Origin: Algorimicrobium hallyeonense | GTDB lineage: Bacteria; Bacteroidota; Bacteroidia; Flavobacteriales; Flavobacteriaceae | Assembly: GCF_042657385.1 (NCBI RefSeq) | Contig: NZ_JBHSLA010000001.1 | Coordinates: 930,001-994,000, forward strand | DNA: 64,000 bases | Direction: 5' to 3' | Shown here: positions 33,747 through 41,824 of the stretch, piece after piece | Layout: each line of letters opens with the position of its first letter | Position numbering within the stretch: the first letter of the stretch is position 1 | Made by a program: the position numbers and the translations under genes | The notes under the pieces: generated by a model | What the model saw: only the letters and a program-made list of their open reading frames with translations | The model's database searches: none | What the model was told of the DNA's origin: nothing

Positions 33747-36389
33747 ATGAAAATAAGAGAAATCAATGCCATGAGAGGGCCAAATTATTGGTCTATACGT
33801 CGTCATAAATTAATAGTTATGGTTTTGGACCTTCAAGAAATGGAGGAAAGGCCATCTAATAAAATTGATGGATTTTATGAGCGACTAACAGCAATGTTTC
33901 CTACTATGTATGAGCATCGGTGTTCGGTTGGTGAAGCGGGCGGCTTTTTTCAACGTGTAAAGGATGGTACATGGATGGGTCATATTATAGAACATATTGC
34001 CCTTGAAATTCAAACACTTGCAGGTATGGATGTAGGTTTTGGTAGAACGCGCGGTTATGGTGAAGATGGTGTTTATAGTGTCGTTTTTGCCTATATGGAG
34101 GAATCTGTGGGACGCTATGCAGCAAAAGTTTCAGTAGATATTTGCGAAGCTTTAATTGCTGGCGAAGACTATGATATGACAGATGATATTCAACATATGC
34201 GTGAATTGCGTGAAAGTGATAGATTAGGTCCAAGTACTGGATCCATTGTGGAAGAAGCCGAAGCACGTGGTATTCCATGGATTCGCATGAATAAATATTC
34301 ATTATGTCAATTGGGTTATGGCGCCAATCAAAAACGGATTCAGGCAACAGTAACATCTGAAACGAGTAGTATTGGTGTGGAATTGGCATGTGATAAGGAA
34401 GATACCAAATTCCTTTTAGAACAAGCCGAAGTAGAAGTGCCGCGTGGTGATATTATTCGTCGTGAACGCAGTTTGGAAGACGCTTGCAATTATGTTGGTT
34501 ATCCTTTGGTTATTAAGCCTATTGATGGTAACCATGGTCGCGGAATAACAGTAGATATAAGAAATTATGATGATGCACTAGTGGCTTTTCATCATGCAAA
34601 AGAAAGCTCCAAAAGTGGGGCGATTATCGTAGAAAAATTTATAATTGGAGAGGATTATCGATTATTAGTCATTAATAATAAATTAGTGGCAGCCGCTAAA
34701 CGAACGCCTGCACATGTAATTGGAGATGGAAAATCAACCGTTCAAGAATTGGTAGATATTGTTAATTCGGATCCAAGACGAGGTTATGGTCATGAAAATG
34801 TATTGACGCAAATCACTATAAACGATTTAACCAAAAACATAATCAAAGATGCTGGTTACACAGTAGATTCCGTGCTCCCTAAAGATGAAATGCTCATTTT
34901 AAAAGATACGGCTAATTTAAGTACTGGCGGAACTGCGGAAGATGTCACCGATATTGTGCATCCTGCAAATGTGAGTATGGCTGAACGTATTTCAAAAATA
35001 ATAGATTTAGATATTTGTGGTATTGACGTCATGACAACAGATATTACTCAACCACTTTCAGAAACTGGAGGTGCTGTTTTAGAAGTTAATGCTGGTCCAG
35101 GATTTAGAATGCATTTGGCGCCAACCAAAGGTTTGCCACGAAATGTTGCCGGTCATGTTATTGATAAATTATTCCCTAATCCAGGTGATACTGGACGAAT
35201 TCCAATTGTTGCCATTACAGGAACAAATGGTAAAACGACCACCACACGATTAATGGCACATATTGCAAAAATGAAAGGTTATCGTGTTGGTTATACTACT
35301 AGTGATGGTGTGTATATTCAAAACCGATTACTCATGACAGGCGATTGTACAGGTCCTGCAAGTGCCGAATTTGTATTGAAAGATCCAACCGTAAACTTTG
35401 CTGTTTTAGAATGCGCTAGAGGTGGTTTATTGCGTGCTGGACTTGGTTTTAAAAAATGTAATGTGGGTATTGTTACCAATGTGGCCGCTGATCATTTAGG
35501 CCTAAAAGGTATTCATACAATTGAGCAATTAGCGAAAGCCAAAGGCGTTATTCCAGAAACCGTTTTGCCAGATGGTTATGCTATTTTGAATGCCGATGAT
35601 GATTTGGTATATGATATGCGTAGAACCGTAAATTGTCATGTGGCACTATTTTCTATGGATGAAAATAATCCACGAATTAAAGCTATGCAACGCTTAAATG
35701 GTATTACGGCCATATATGAAGATGGTTATGTAACTATTTGTCGTGGCGAATGGAAAATGCGCATCATGAAAGCGGAGAATATTCCATTAACCTATGGCGG
35801 AAAAGCACCATTTATGATTCAGAATGTGTTAGCTGCTATTTTGGCTGCACACGTTCAAGGAATTAGTATTGAAGATATGAAAGCTGGTTTAGAAACCTTT
35901 ATACCTTCAGCAACACAAACACCAGGACGTCTGAATTTATTCGAATTTAAAAACTTTACTATTTTGTTAGATTATGCTCATAATCCAGCAGGTATGTTGG
36001 CTTTAAAGAAATTTACAGATACTATGGAATGTTCTGTAAAAGTGGGCATTATTGCCGGCGTAGGTGATAGGCGTGATGAAGATACAAACCAAATTGGCAG
36101 TATTGCGGCAGAGATGTTTGATGAAATTATCATCCGTCAGGATAAAAGATTACGTGGAAGAACGGAAGAAGAGCTTATTAATTTATTAAATGAAGGTATT
36201 CAATCCAAAGATCCTAATAAGAAGACAACCATAATTCCTTCAGAAAAAGAAGCGATAACCTTTGCCGTTAATAATGCGGTTAAAGATTCCTTAATTATAT
36301 TATGTAGCGATGTCATTCCAGATGCTTTGGAACTCGTTCAGAAATTTAAAGAACAAGATACCAAAGGCGAACCCTTTAATGCCGATTAA
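33747..36389 (+). CDS. cphA: Cyanophycin synthetase
   Basis: 880 residues, matching CphA1 (about 875). There are three parts. The N-terminal domain (1 to about 160) contains GHIIEHIALEIQTLAGMDVGFGRTR. The ATP-grasp domain (about 220-470) has PLVIKPIDGNHGRGITVDI and the DICGIDVM...LEVNAGPGF metal/ATP residues. The Mur-ligase-like domain (about 485-880) has P-loop GTNGKTTTTR near residue 492 and LDYAHNPAGM. It polymerises Asp and adds Arg to each beta-carboxylate using ATP, storing N, C and energy. The aldehyde dehydrogenase follows after 7 bases, probably in one operon. Confidence 0.97.
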   Translation: MKIREINAMRGPNYWSIRRHKLIVMVLDLQEMEERPSNKIDGFYERLTAMFPTMYEHRCSVGEAGGFFQRVKDGTWMGHIIEHIALEIQTLAGMDVGFGRTRGYGEDGVYSVVFAYMEESVGRYAAKVSVDICEALIAGEDYDMTDDIQHMRELRESDRLGPSTGSIVEEAEARGIPWIRMNKYSLCQLGYGANQKRIQATVTSETSSIGVELACDKEDTKFLLEQAEVEVPRGDIIRRERSLEDACNYVGYPLVIKPIDGNHGRGITVDIRNYDDALVAFHHAKESSKSGAIIVEKFIIGEDYRLLVINNKLVAAAKRTPAHVIGDGKSTVQELVDIVNSDPRRGYGHENVLTQITINDLTKNIIKDAGYTVDSVLPKDEMLILKDTANLSTGGTAEDVTDIVHPANVSMAERISKIIDLDICGIDVMTTDITQPLSETGGAVLEVNAGPGFRMHLAPTKGLPRNVAGHVIDKLFPNPGDTGRIPIVAITGTNGKTTTTRLMAHIAKMKGYRVGYTTSDGVYIQNRLLMTGDCTGPASAEFVLKDPTVNFAVLECARGGLLRAGLGFKKCNVGIVTNVAADHLGLKGIHTIEQLAKAKGVIPETVLPDGYAILNADDDLVYDMRRTVNCHVALFSMDENNPRIKAMQRLNGITAIYEDGYVTICRGEWKMRIMKAENIPLTYGGKAPFMIQNVLAAILAAHVQGISIEDMKAGLETFIPSATQTPGRLNLFEFKNFTILLDYAHNPAGMLALKKFTDTMECSVKVGIIAGVGDRRDEDTNQIGSIAAEMFDEIIIRQDKRLRGRTEEELINLLNEGIQSKDPNKKTTIIPSEKEAITFAVNNAVKDSLIILCSDVIPDALELVQKFKEQDTKGEPFNAD

Positions 36390-36396
36390 TAATTAT

Positions 36397-37803
36397 ATGA
36401 GTCAAGAAAATCCTTTTTTGGAATTATTTCAAAAGCAAAAAGTACATCAATTTAAGATTGGCAATACATCTCATAAAGAACGTATTGCCAAATTGAAGCG
36501 TTTACAAAATGCGTTAGAAAAAACGTATAAACAAGACATTCGCGAAGCACTGTATCAAGATTTTAAAAAGCCGCATTTGGAAACCGATTTAACCGAAATT
36601 TATCCGGTTGTAGATGAAATAAAATTTGCCATTTCCAATTTGAAATCTTGGTTAAAACATGAAAAAGTAGCCACACCTGTATCATTGTTGGGGAGTAGCT
36701 CCTATATTGTTAATGAGCCAAAAGGTGTGTGTTTAATTATTTCCCCTTGGAATTACCCCATTAATTTAACGTTTGCCCCTTTGGTTTCGGCCATTGCTGG
36801 AGGCAATACAGTTATTTTAAAACCATCTGAAATGACGCCAAATACGTCAAAATTAATGGCGAAAATAGTGTCCAATGTATTTGAAGAAAATGAAATTGCC
36901 TTGGTTGAAGGTGAAGTAGAATCAGCTTCTGCTTTATTAGAACTGCCTTTTAATCATATATTCTTCACCGGTTCGCCAGCGGTGGGAAAAATTGTAATGA
37001 AAGCGGCGTCTAAAAACTTAACGTCTGTAACTTTAGAATTAGGTGGGAAATCGCCAGCTATCATTGATGATTCTTCTAATTTAGAAAAAGCCGTTCAAAA
37101 AATCGTTTACGGTAAATGTACCAATGCAGGGCAAACTTGTATTGCACCAGATTATGTGTTAATCCAAGAGTCACTTAAACCAGATTTTATAAAATTATTC
37201 AAAAAAGAAATTCAAGCTTTTTATTCCGAGAATCCTGAAAGTTCAGATTCTTACAGTCGGATTGTAAACAGTAAACATTTTGAACGTTTAACCAACAGCT
37301 TGGAAGATGCAAAACAAAAAGGAAGTGTTATTGAATCGGGCGGCAGAACAAATGCATCAGACTGTTATATGGAGCCAACACTAGTAAGTGGGCTGCCAGA
37401 AGATGCCACGTTGATGCAGGAAGAAATTTTCGGACCTATTTTACCACTAAAAACCTATAAAACCATCGAGGAAGCGGTTGATTATGTCAATTCAAACGAA
37501 AAACCTTTGGCACTTTATGTATTCAGTAAAAAAAATAAAGTAGTGGATTATGTTATTCAAAACACACGAGCCGGAAGCACCTGTGTCAATCATAATTTGT
37601 TGCAGTTTTTAAATCATAATTTACCCTTTGGAGGTTCCAATAATAGTGGGATTGGAAAAAGCCATGGTATTTTCGGGTTTCGCGAATTTACCAATCAACG
37701 ATCCGTTTTAAAACAACATACTATTGGTGCTGTGGATTTGCTGATGCCACCTTATACTAACTGGAAACAGAAGTTGGTAGACTTAACGATTAAGTGGTTT
37801 TGA
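36397..37803 (+). CDS. Aldehyde dehydrogenase family protein
   Basis: 468 residues from the ATG at 36397; an earlier ATG (36310) lies inside cphA. NAD(P) and catalytic motifs are intact: SPWNYPINLTF, GNTVILKPSE, FTGSPAVGK, the Glu motif VTLELGGKSP and the Cys motif NAGQTCIAPDY. The absence of an N-terminal extension and the hydrophobic C-terminal end (MPPYTNWKQKLVDLTIKWF) resemble class 3 fatty-aldehyde dehydrogenases with a membrane-associating tail. It probably oxidises medium or long-chain aldehydes. Its place 7 bases after cphA implies co-transcription, but a link to cyanophycin (for example arginine or proline-derived aldehydes) is unproven. Confidence 0.92.
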   Translation: MSQENPFLELFQKQKVHQFKIGNTSHKERIAKLKRLQNALEKTYKQDIREALYQDFKKPHLETDLTEIYPVVDEIKFAISNLKSWLKHEKVATPVSLLGSSSYIVNEPKGVCLIISPWNYPINLTFAPLVSAIAGGNTVILKPSEMTPNTSKLMAKIVSNVFEENEIALVEGEVESASALLELPFNHIFFTGSPAVGKIVMKAASKNLTSVTLELGGKSPAIIDDSSNLEKAVQKIVYGKCTNAGQTCIAPDYVLIQESLKPDFIKLFKKEIQAFYSENPESSDSYSRIVNSKHFERLTNSLEDAKQKGSVIESGGRTNASDCYMEPTLVSGLPEDATLMQEEIFGPILPLKTYKTIEEAVDYVNSNEKPLALYVFSKKNKVVDYVIQNTRAGSTCVNHNLLQFLNHNLPFGGSNNSGIGKSHGIFGFREFTNQRSVLKQHTIGAVDLLMPPYTNWKQKLVDLTIKWF

Positions 37804-37810
37804 TTTTGCT

Positions 37811-37843
37811 GTCATTGCGAGGACGCAGGACGCGGCAATCTCC
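37811..37843. repeat. GTCATTGCGAGG-type dispersed repeat
   Basis: GTCATTGCGAGGACGCAGGA followed by CGCGGCAATCTCC: an imperfect palindrome with ATTGC near one end and GCAAT near the other. This form is well known between genes of Bacteroidota (recalled). It lies 7 bases after the aldehyde dehydrogenase stop. Confidence 0.6.
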
Positions 37844-37879
37844 AGCAAGAATTGGAAATTGATAAACATTTAATTCTCA

Positions 37880-37928
37880 AGTCTCTTCAAGTGTTCCGAG
37901 CGTTAGTTCGGAATGTATCGAGAAATCA
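37880..37928. repeat. TTCCGAGC...GTATCGAGAA palindrome, copy 1
   Basis: AAGTGTTCCGAGCGTTAGTT then CGGAATGTATCGAGAAATCA. Inner arms TTCCGA/TCGGAA; nearly the same as the copy at 39331. It makes up most of the 172-base gap 37804-37975 with the previous repeat. Confidence 0.65.
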
Positions 37929-37975
37929 TAAGACTTTTTAAAAGCTATTCACTTTATGTTTTTTATTTAAATATT

Positions 37976-38875
37976 ATGCGATTAATAATAAATATAGCTT
38001 TCCTATTAATTCTTAATTTTTCCTTTTCTCAAACTATTAAAGGAAACGTCCTAGATTCGCTTACCCAAAAACCACTGGAATTTGCGAATGTAACTTTAAT
38101 GACAAGAAATAAAGGCGTTTACACGAATGAAAAAGGTGCTTTTCTTTTTGAAATTAAAAAACATTTGTATGACACCTTAAAAATTTCTTCTATTGGTTAC
38201 GCGTCTAAATTTATTACTCTTAACAAGTATAAAAATCAAGAAGTTGTTAATTTGAATGTACTTTTAAATGAAAAAATAACAGAATTAGAAGAAGTTATTA
38301 TCAACTCCAAAAAGTTAGAATATAAGAATCGTTATCGATTAGGAGAGAAAAAAAATGGTATAACAGCAGTAAGTTCCTTAATTGGTTACGAAACAGGTGT
38401 TTTTATAGAAAACCCTTTTAATAAAGAAGGAAAATTAAAAACAATACGTATCAAGCTCATGAAAAGAGATGAAGTTGATTTTATAGCATCTTTAAATATT
38501 AAATTTTACAGGTATGATGTAATTAACAAAAAGCCAGGTACCGAATTATACAGTAAAAATGTAGTTGTAAAACCAAAAAATAGAAATTATACACTTAAAA
38601 TTAATGTGGAAGATTTTAATATATTTTTACCAGAAGAAGGTATGTGTATAGGTGTTGAATTTATTGATCCAAATAATCAATCAAAGAAATACGATAGAAT
38701 AGGACCTATGTACAGATTTAAATTCTCAAATGAAGAAGAACTAACTTGGTCTAAATATAGAGGTAAATATTGGAAGCCTGGTTTTGTTGAATTTAAAAGA
38801 GGAAATTATAATAATAATCAGAATTTAAAAGGGAATGTTATGATAGGATTGGATGTTTTAATGCCCAAAGATTAA
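37976..38875 (+). CDS. Secreted protein with carboxypeptidase-regulatory-like domain
   Basis: 299 residues from the ATG at 37976; an in-frame ATG at 37913 lies in repeat DNA and is not used. The signal peptide (1 to about 18, LNFSFSQ) is followed by a CarboxypepD_reg-like beta-sandwich at about 20-105: IKGNVLDSLTQKPLEFANV, TNEKGAFLFEI, LKISSIGYASK. The C-terminal part (about 120-299) has no recognised family. In this phylum such N-terminal domains occur on TonB-dependent receptors and on stand-alone envelope proteins; this one is too short for a receptor. A DUF1573-type protein follows after 2 bases, so they probably act together. Confidence 0.75.
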   Translation: MRLIINIAFLLILNFSFSQTIKGNVLDSLTQKPLEFANVTLMTRNKGVYTNEKGAFLFEIKKHLYDTLKISSIGYASKFITLNKYKNQEVVNLNVLLNEKITELEEVIINSKKLEYKNRYRLGEKKNGITAVSSLIGYETGVFIENPFNKEGKLKTIRIKLMKRDEVDFIASLNIKFYRYDVINKKPGTELYSKNVVVKPKNRNYTLKINVEDFNIFLPEEGMCIGVEFIDPNNQSKKYDRIGPMYRFKFSNEEELTWSKYRGKYWKPGFVEFKRGNYNNNQNLKGNVMIGLDVLMPKD

Positions 38876-38877
38876 CT

Positions 38878-39324
38878 ATGTATGAAAAAATTTTATTCGT
38901 CGCTTTAGTTTTGCTGGCAATTATCATTACAATAATTACCATTAAAAATGTAAAATCAACCGAAACATTAGAAGAAACATCAGAAGATGAATTTGAGGAA
39001 CAAATATATGCTCAAATTCAAATAGAAGAACAAGATTTTGATTTTGGATTAATTTCGGTTAAAGATACGGTTTCTTATACCTATCAAATAAAAAATATTT
39101 CAGATGAACCTTTAATTGTGACAAATGTAATTTCTAATTGTAATTGCATTGATTATGAATATAATAAGCAACCGCTACAAAAAAATCAAGTGTTATATAT
39201 TTCAACAAAATTTATTGCTACAAAAGATAAAATCGATGCTGTTAATAATTTAATGTTAGTTGAATGTAATATTGAAATGGGAGCTGCTGTTCTATCTATG
39301 TCTGGTTACATTTCAGAGCAGTAA
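38878..39324 (+). CDS. DUF1573-type membrane-anchored protein
   Basis: 148 residues. An N-terminal membrane helix (about 4-22) is followed by an acidic linker (about 28-46). A DUF1573-like Ig fold comes last: FDFGLISVKDTVSYTYQIKN, EPLIVTNVISNCNCID (Cys pair) and a final SMSGYI strand. These domains resemble ASH/MSP sandwich folds used for protein binding. It starts 2 bases after the preceding secreted protein. Function unknown. Confidence 0.75.
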   Translation: MYEKILFVALVLLAIIITIITIKNVKSTETLEETSEDEFEEQIYAQIQIEEQDFDFGLISVKDTVSYTYQIKNISDEPLIVTNVISNCNCIDYEYNKQPLQKNQVLYISTKFIATKDKIDAVNNLMLVECNIEMGAAVLSMSGYISEQ

Positions 39325-39330
39325 TTTTTA

Positions 39331-39379
39331 CGTCACTTCGAGTGTTCCGAGCTTTTCGCTCGGAATGTATCGAGAAGTT
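39331..39379. repeat. TTCCGAGC...GTATCGAGAA palindrome, copy 2
   Basis: Arms TTCCGAGC and GCTCGGAA around loop TTTTC, preceded by CACTTCGAGTG and followed by TGTATCGAGAAG. It closely matches copy 1 (37880-37928). It sits between the convergent stops of the DUF1573 and glycosylasparaginase genes and could terminate both. Confidence 0.65.
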
Positions 39380-39380
39380 A

Positions 39381-40370
39381 CTATTCCTTCATAAAATAAT
39401 CCGACTGAATCTGTTCATTTACACCAGCTTGAAATTTGGTCATACTAAACCATTGATGAATGGAATAACTGCCTGTTTCGCCTTGCTTGTTAACAGCAAT
39501 ATAGCCGACTTGAAAATTCTTATAATCGCTCTTTGGTTTTTTCACTATGCGTTTAATGGCTTCTTCACAAGCGTCTTGGGGCGATTTGCCTTGGCGCATC
39601 AATTCAACCACTAGAAAGCTACCCACAGTTTTTACCACTTCTTCGCCTAAACCTGTAGCTACACAACCACCAATTTCATTATCGATAAACAAACCAGAGC
39701 CAATAATTGGGCTATCACCAACGCGTCCAGCCATTTTATAAGCTAAACCACTGGTGGTACAAGCGCCAGAAATATCGCCATTTTTATCTATAGCTAGCAT
39801 ACCAATAGTATCATGGTTTTCTATGTTTATAATGGGTTTGTATTTGGATTCTTTTTTCCATTCCTCCCAAGCCTTTTTAGCAGAATCAGTTAATAGATTT
39901 TCTTTTTTAAAACCCAATTCATAAGCAAATTGTTCGGCACCTTTTCCAGCTAACATAACATGAGGCGTGTCCTCCATAACTTTTCTAGCAATGGAAACCG
40001 CGTGGGTAATGTTTTGAAGGTAAACTACAGAGCCACAATCTCCATCTTTATTCATAATGCAGGCGTCAAGAGTTACATTTCCTTCACGATCTGGTAAACC
40101 ACCTTTACCAACGGATTGATTTTTAACATCAGCTTCTTCCACCATGCAGCCTTGTTCTACTGCATCTAAAGCAGTTCCACCATTTTGTAAAATTTCCATG
40201 GCTTTGGCAGTCGCATTTTCAACATGCCATGTGGCAATAACTAAAGGTAAAGTGGTTGAACTTTTTGAAATGTTTTTAAAAGGAGTTTCGGCATAGCTCA
40301 CTAAAGAGTTTCCAACTGCGAGTCCTACACCTGTAAGTGATGCGTTTTTTATAAAGTTTCTACGTTTCAT
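39381..40370 (-). CDS. Glycosylasparaginase (aspartylglucosaminidase)
   Basis: 329 residues. The N-terminus MKRRNFIKNASLTGVGLAVG looks like a twin-arginine-type export signal, as in secreted flavobacterial glycosylasparaginase. The N-terminal-nucleophile site is ENHDTIGMLA, with autoproteolysis expected between Asp187 and Thr188. GDISGACTTSGLAYKMAGRV and VGDSPIIGSGLF are family hallmarks. It cuts the amide between GlcNAc and Asn left after proteins and outer sugars are removed. It ends the minus arm of the N-glycan locus, 57 bases after the sugar permease. Confidence 0.93.
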   Translation of the reverse strand: MKRRNFIKNASLTGVGLAVGNSLVSYAETPFKNISKSSTTLPLVIATWHVENATAKAMEILQNGGTALDAVEQGCMVEEADVKNQSVGKGGLPDREGNVTLDACIMNKDGDCGSVVYLQNITHAVSIARKVMEDTPHVMLAGKGAEQFAYELGFKKENLLTDSAKKAWEEWKKESKYKPIINIENHDTIGMLAIDKNGDISGACTTSGLAYKMAGRVGDSPIIGSGLFIDNEIGGCVATGLGEEVVKTVGSFLVVELMRQGKSPQDACEEAIKRIVKKPKSDYKNFQVGYIAVNKQGETGSYSIHQWFSMTKFQAGVNEQIQSDYFMKE

Positions 40371-40427
40371 ACGAGTTGTTTTTTATAATAATTGTTTCTC
40401 TTCACTACAAAAGAAAAACAGTGTTGG

Positions 40428-41753
40428 TTAATTAATGTCTTGCAATCTGTTTCTAGAATTTTTAAAGCCATACCATAAAATATAGGCATAACAAATCACA
40501 ATAAATAGCAAGGCTGATTTGAAGCCCACATTATCTGTAAGTAAACCGAAAAATGGCGGAATAATAGCACCTCCAACAATAGCCATACAGAGTAAGCCCG
40601 ATGCTTTAGGTTTCAATTCGCCAATACCATTGATTGCCAAAGCGAAAATAGTTGGGAACATAATCGAATTAAACAATCCAACTGCTAAAATGCTCCACAT
40701 GCTCAACAAACCAGTGGAACTAATTGAAATGAGTATTAATAAAATAGCAATGGTTGCAAATATGCCAAGGACGTTTCCTGGCTTCATAATTTTGGTTAAA
40801 TAGGCGCCAATAAATCGGCCAATCATAGCGCCAGACCAATAAAAAGTAACAAATACACCAACAATGGCTTTGCTGTCTTTTTCAGTAATTCCAGCATTCA
40901 GAATACCTTCAGCTATGGATTTCATAAAGCTATTTTCTTTTATAACAGCTACCATATTCATATCCATAAAGTAGTTAACTAAATAACTTCCTATGGCAAC
41001 TTCTGCACCAACATAAAAGAAGATGCCTAAAACACCCAACATTAAATTCTTGTTTTTTAAGGCACCAGAATAGGTTCCCGTATTCTCATCGCTAATCATT
41101 TTTGGAAGTTTAGCAAATAGAAAAATACCAGCTATAAGTAAAATAAATAGCGCCAAGCCTAAAAATGGTGTTTGCACTGCGGAGGCTTCTGAAACTAAAT
41201 AAGTTTCTTTGGCTGCGCCCGTTAAGGATTCAATTTCAACTTCTGTTTTAATAGTATCGCTTAAAATAAACCAGGCGCCAACAATAGGTGCAATGGCAGT
41301 TCCAAGAGAATTAAATGCTTGCGATAAATTTAATCTACTTGATGCACCATCTTCTGAACCCAAAACAGCCACAAAAGGATTTGCTGCTACTTGTAAAACC
41401 GTAATGCCTGCAGCAAGAATAAAATAGGCCAGCATGAATATACCAAACATACGATATGATGCGGCAGGATAAAATAATAAGCAAGCTAAAGCCATGGTTA
41501 GTAATCCTAGAATAATGCCCTTTTTATAGCCTATTTTAGAAAGAATATAACTGGCTGGAATGGATAATATAAAATAGGCGCCAAAGAATGCAAATTGCAC
41601 CAATCCTGCTTGGAAGTACGTTAATGTAAATAATTCTCGTAGCCGTGGAATCAAAGAATCTACCAAAACGGTAATAAACCCCCATAGGAAAAATAGTATG
41701 GTTAATAATATAAATGCGGAACGATAGGATTTTTGATGGTTCATAGGTTTCAT
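40428..41753 (-). CDS. NagP/FucP-type sugar:H+ symporter (MFS)
   Basis: 441 residues with about 12 helices. The N-terminal signature LLTILFFLWGFITVLVDSLI and the QAGLVQFAFFGAYF stretch mark the FucP/GluP/NagP branch of the major facilitator family, which imports fucose, glucose or N-acetylglucosamine with protons. Between GH92 and glycosylasparaginase genes, GlcNAc or mannose are the likely substrates (inference). A start at the second Met (41744, MNHQKSYR) is equally possible: the first ATG touches a repeat hairpin (41754-41773). Confidence 0.88.
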   Translation of the reverse strand: MKPMNHQKSYRSAFILLTILFFLWGFITVLVDSLIPRLRELFTLTYFQAGLVQFAFFGAYFILSIPASYILSKIGYKKGIILGLLTMALACLLFYPAASYRMFGIFMLAYFILAAGITVLQVAANPFVAVLGSEDGASSRLNLSQAFNSLGTAIAPIVGAWFILSDTIKTEVEIESLTGAAKETYLVSEASAVQTPFLGLALFILLIAGIFLFAKLPKMISDENTGTYSGALKNKNLMLGVLGIFFYVGAEVAIGSYLVNYFMDMNMVAVIKENSFMKSIAEGILNAGITEKDSKAIVGVFVTFYWSGAMIGRFIGAYLTKIMKPGNVLGIFATIAILLILISISSTGLLSMWSILAVGLFNSIMFPTIFALAINGIGELKPKASGLLCMAIVGGAIIPPFFGLLTDNVGFKSALLFIVICYAYILWYGFKNSRNRLQDIN

Positions 41754-41821
41754 ATTCCTGCAAAAGCAGGAATCTATATTTTAGTTAAATACATTTATTA
41801 GATTCCTGCTTTCGCAGGAAT
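41754..41821. repeat. Two ATTCCTGC hairpins (copies 3 and 4)
   Basis: Copy 3: ATTCCTGC (41754-41761), AAAA, GCAGGAAT (41766-41773). Copy 4: ATTCCTGC (41802-41809), TTTC, GCAGGAAT (41814-41821). The arms are identical and the pair fills the gap between GH92 and the permease. On the transcript they could fold to adjust expression between the two genes. Confidence 0.75.
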
Positions 41822-41824
41822 TTG

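Noticed and set aside
33985..34389. 134-codon minus-strand frame
   Set aside because: Antisense of the cyanophycin synthetase N-terminal domain; composition dominated by His/Tyr/Leu as expected from a shadow frame.
37913..37975. 21-residue extension of the carboxypeptidase-regulatory-like protein
   Set aside because: Comes from the palindromic repeat; the next Met begins a standard signal peptide.
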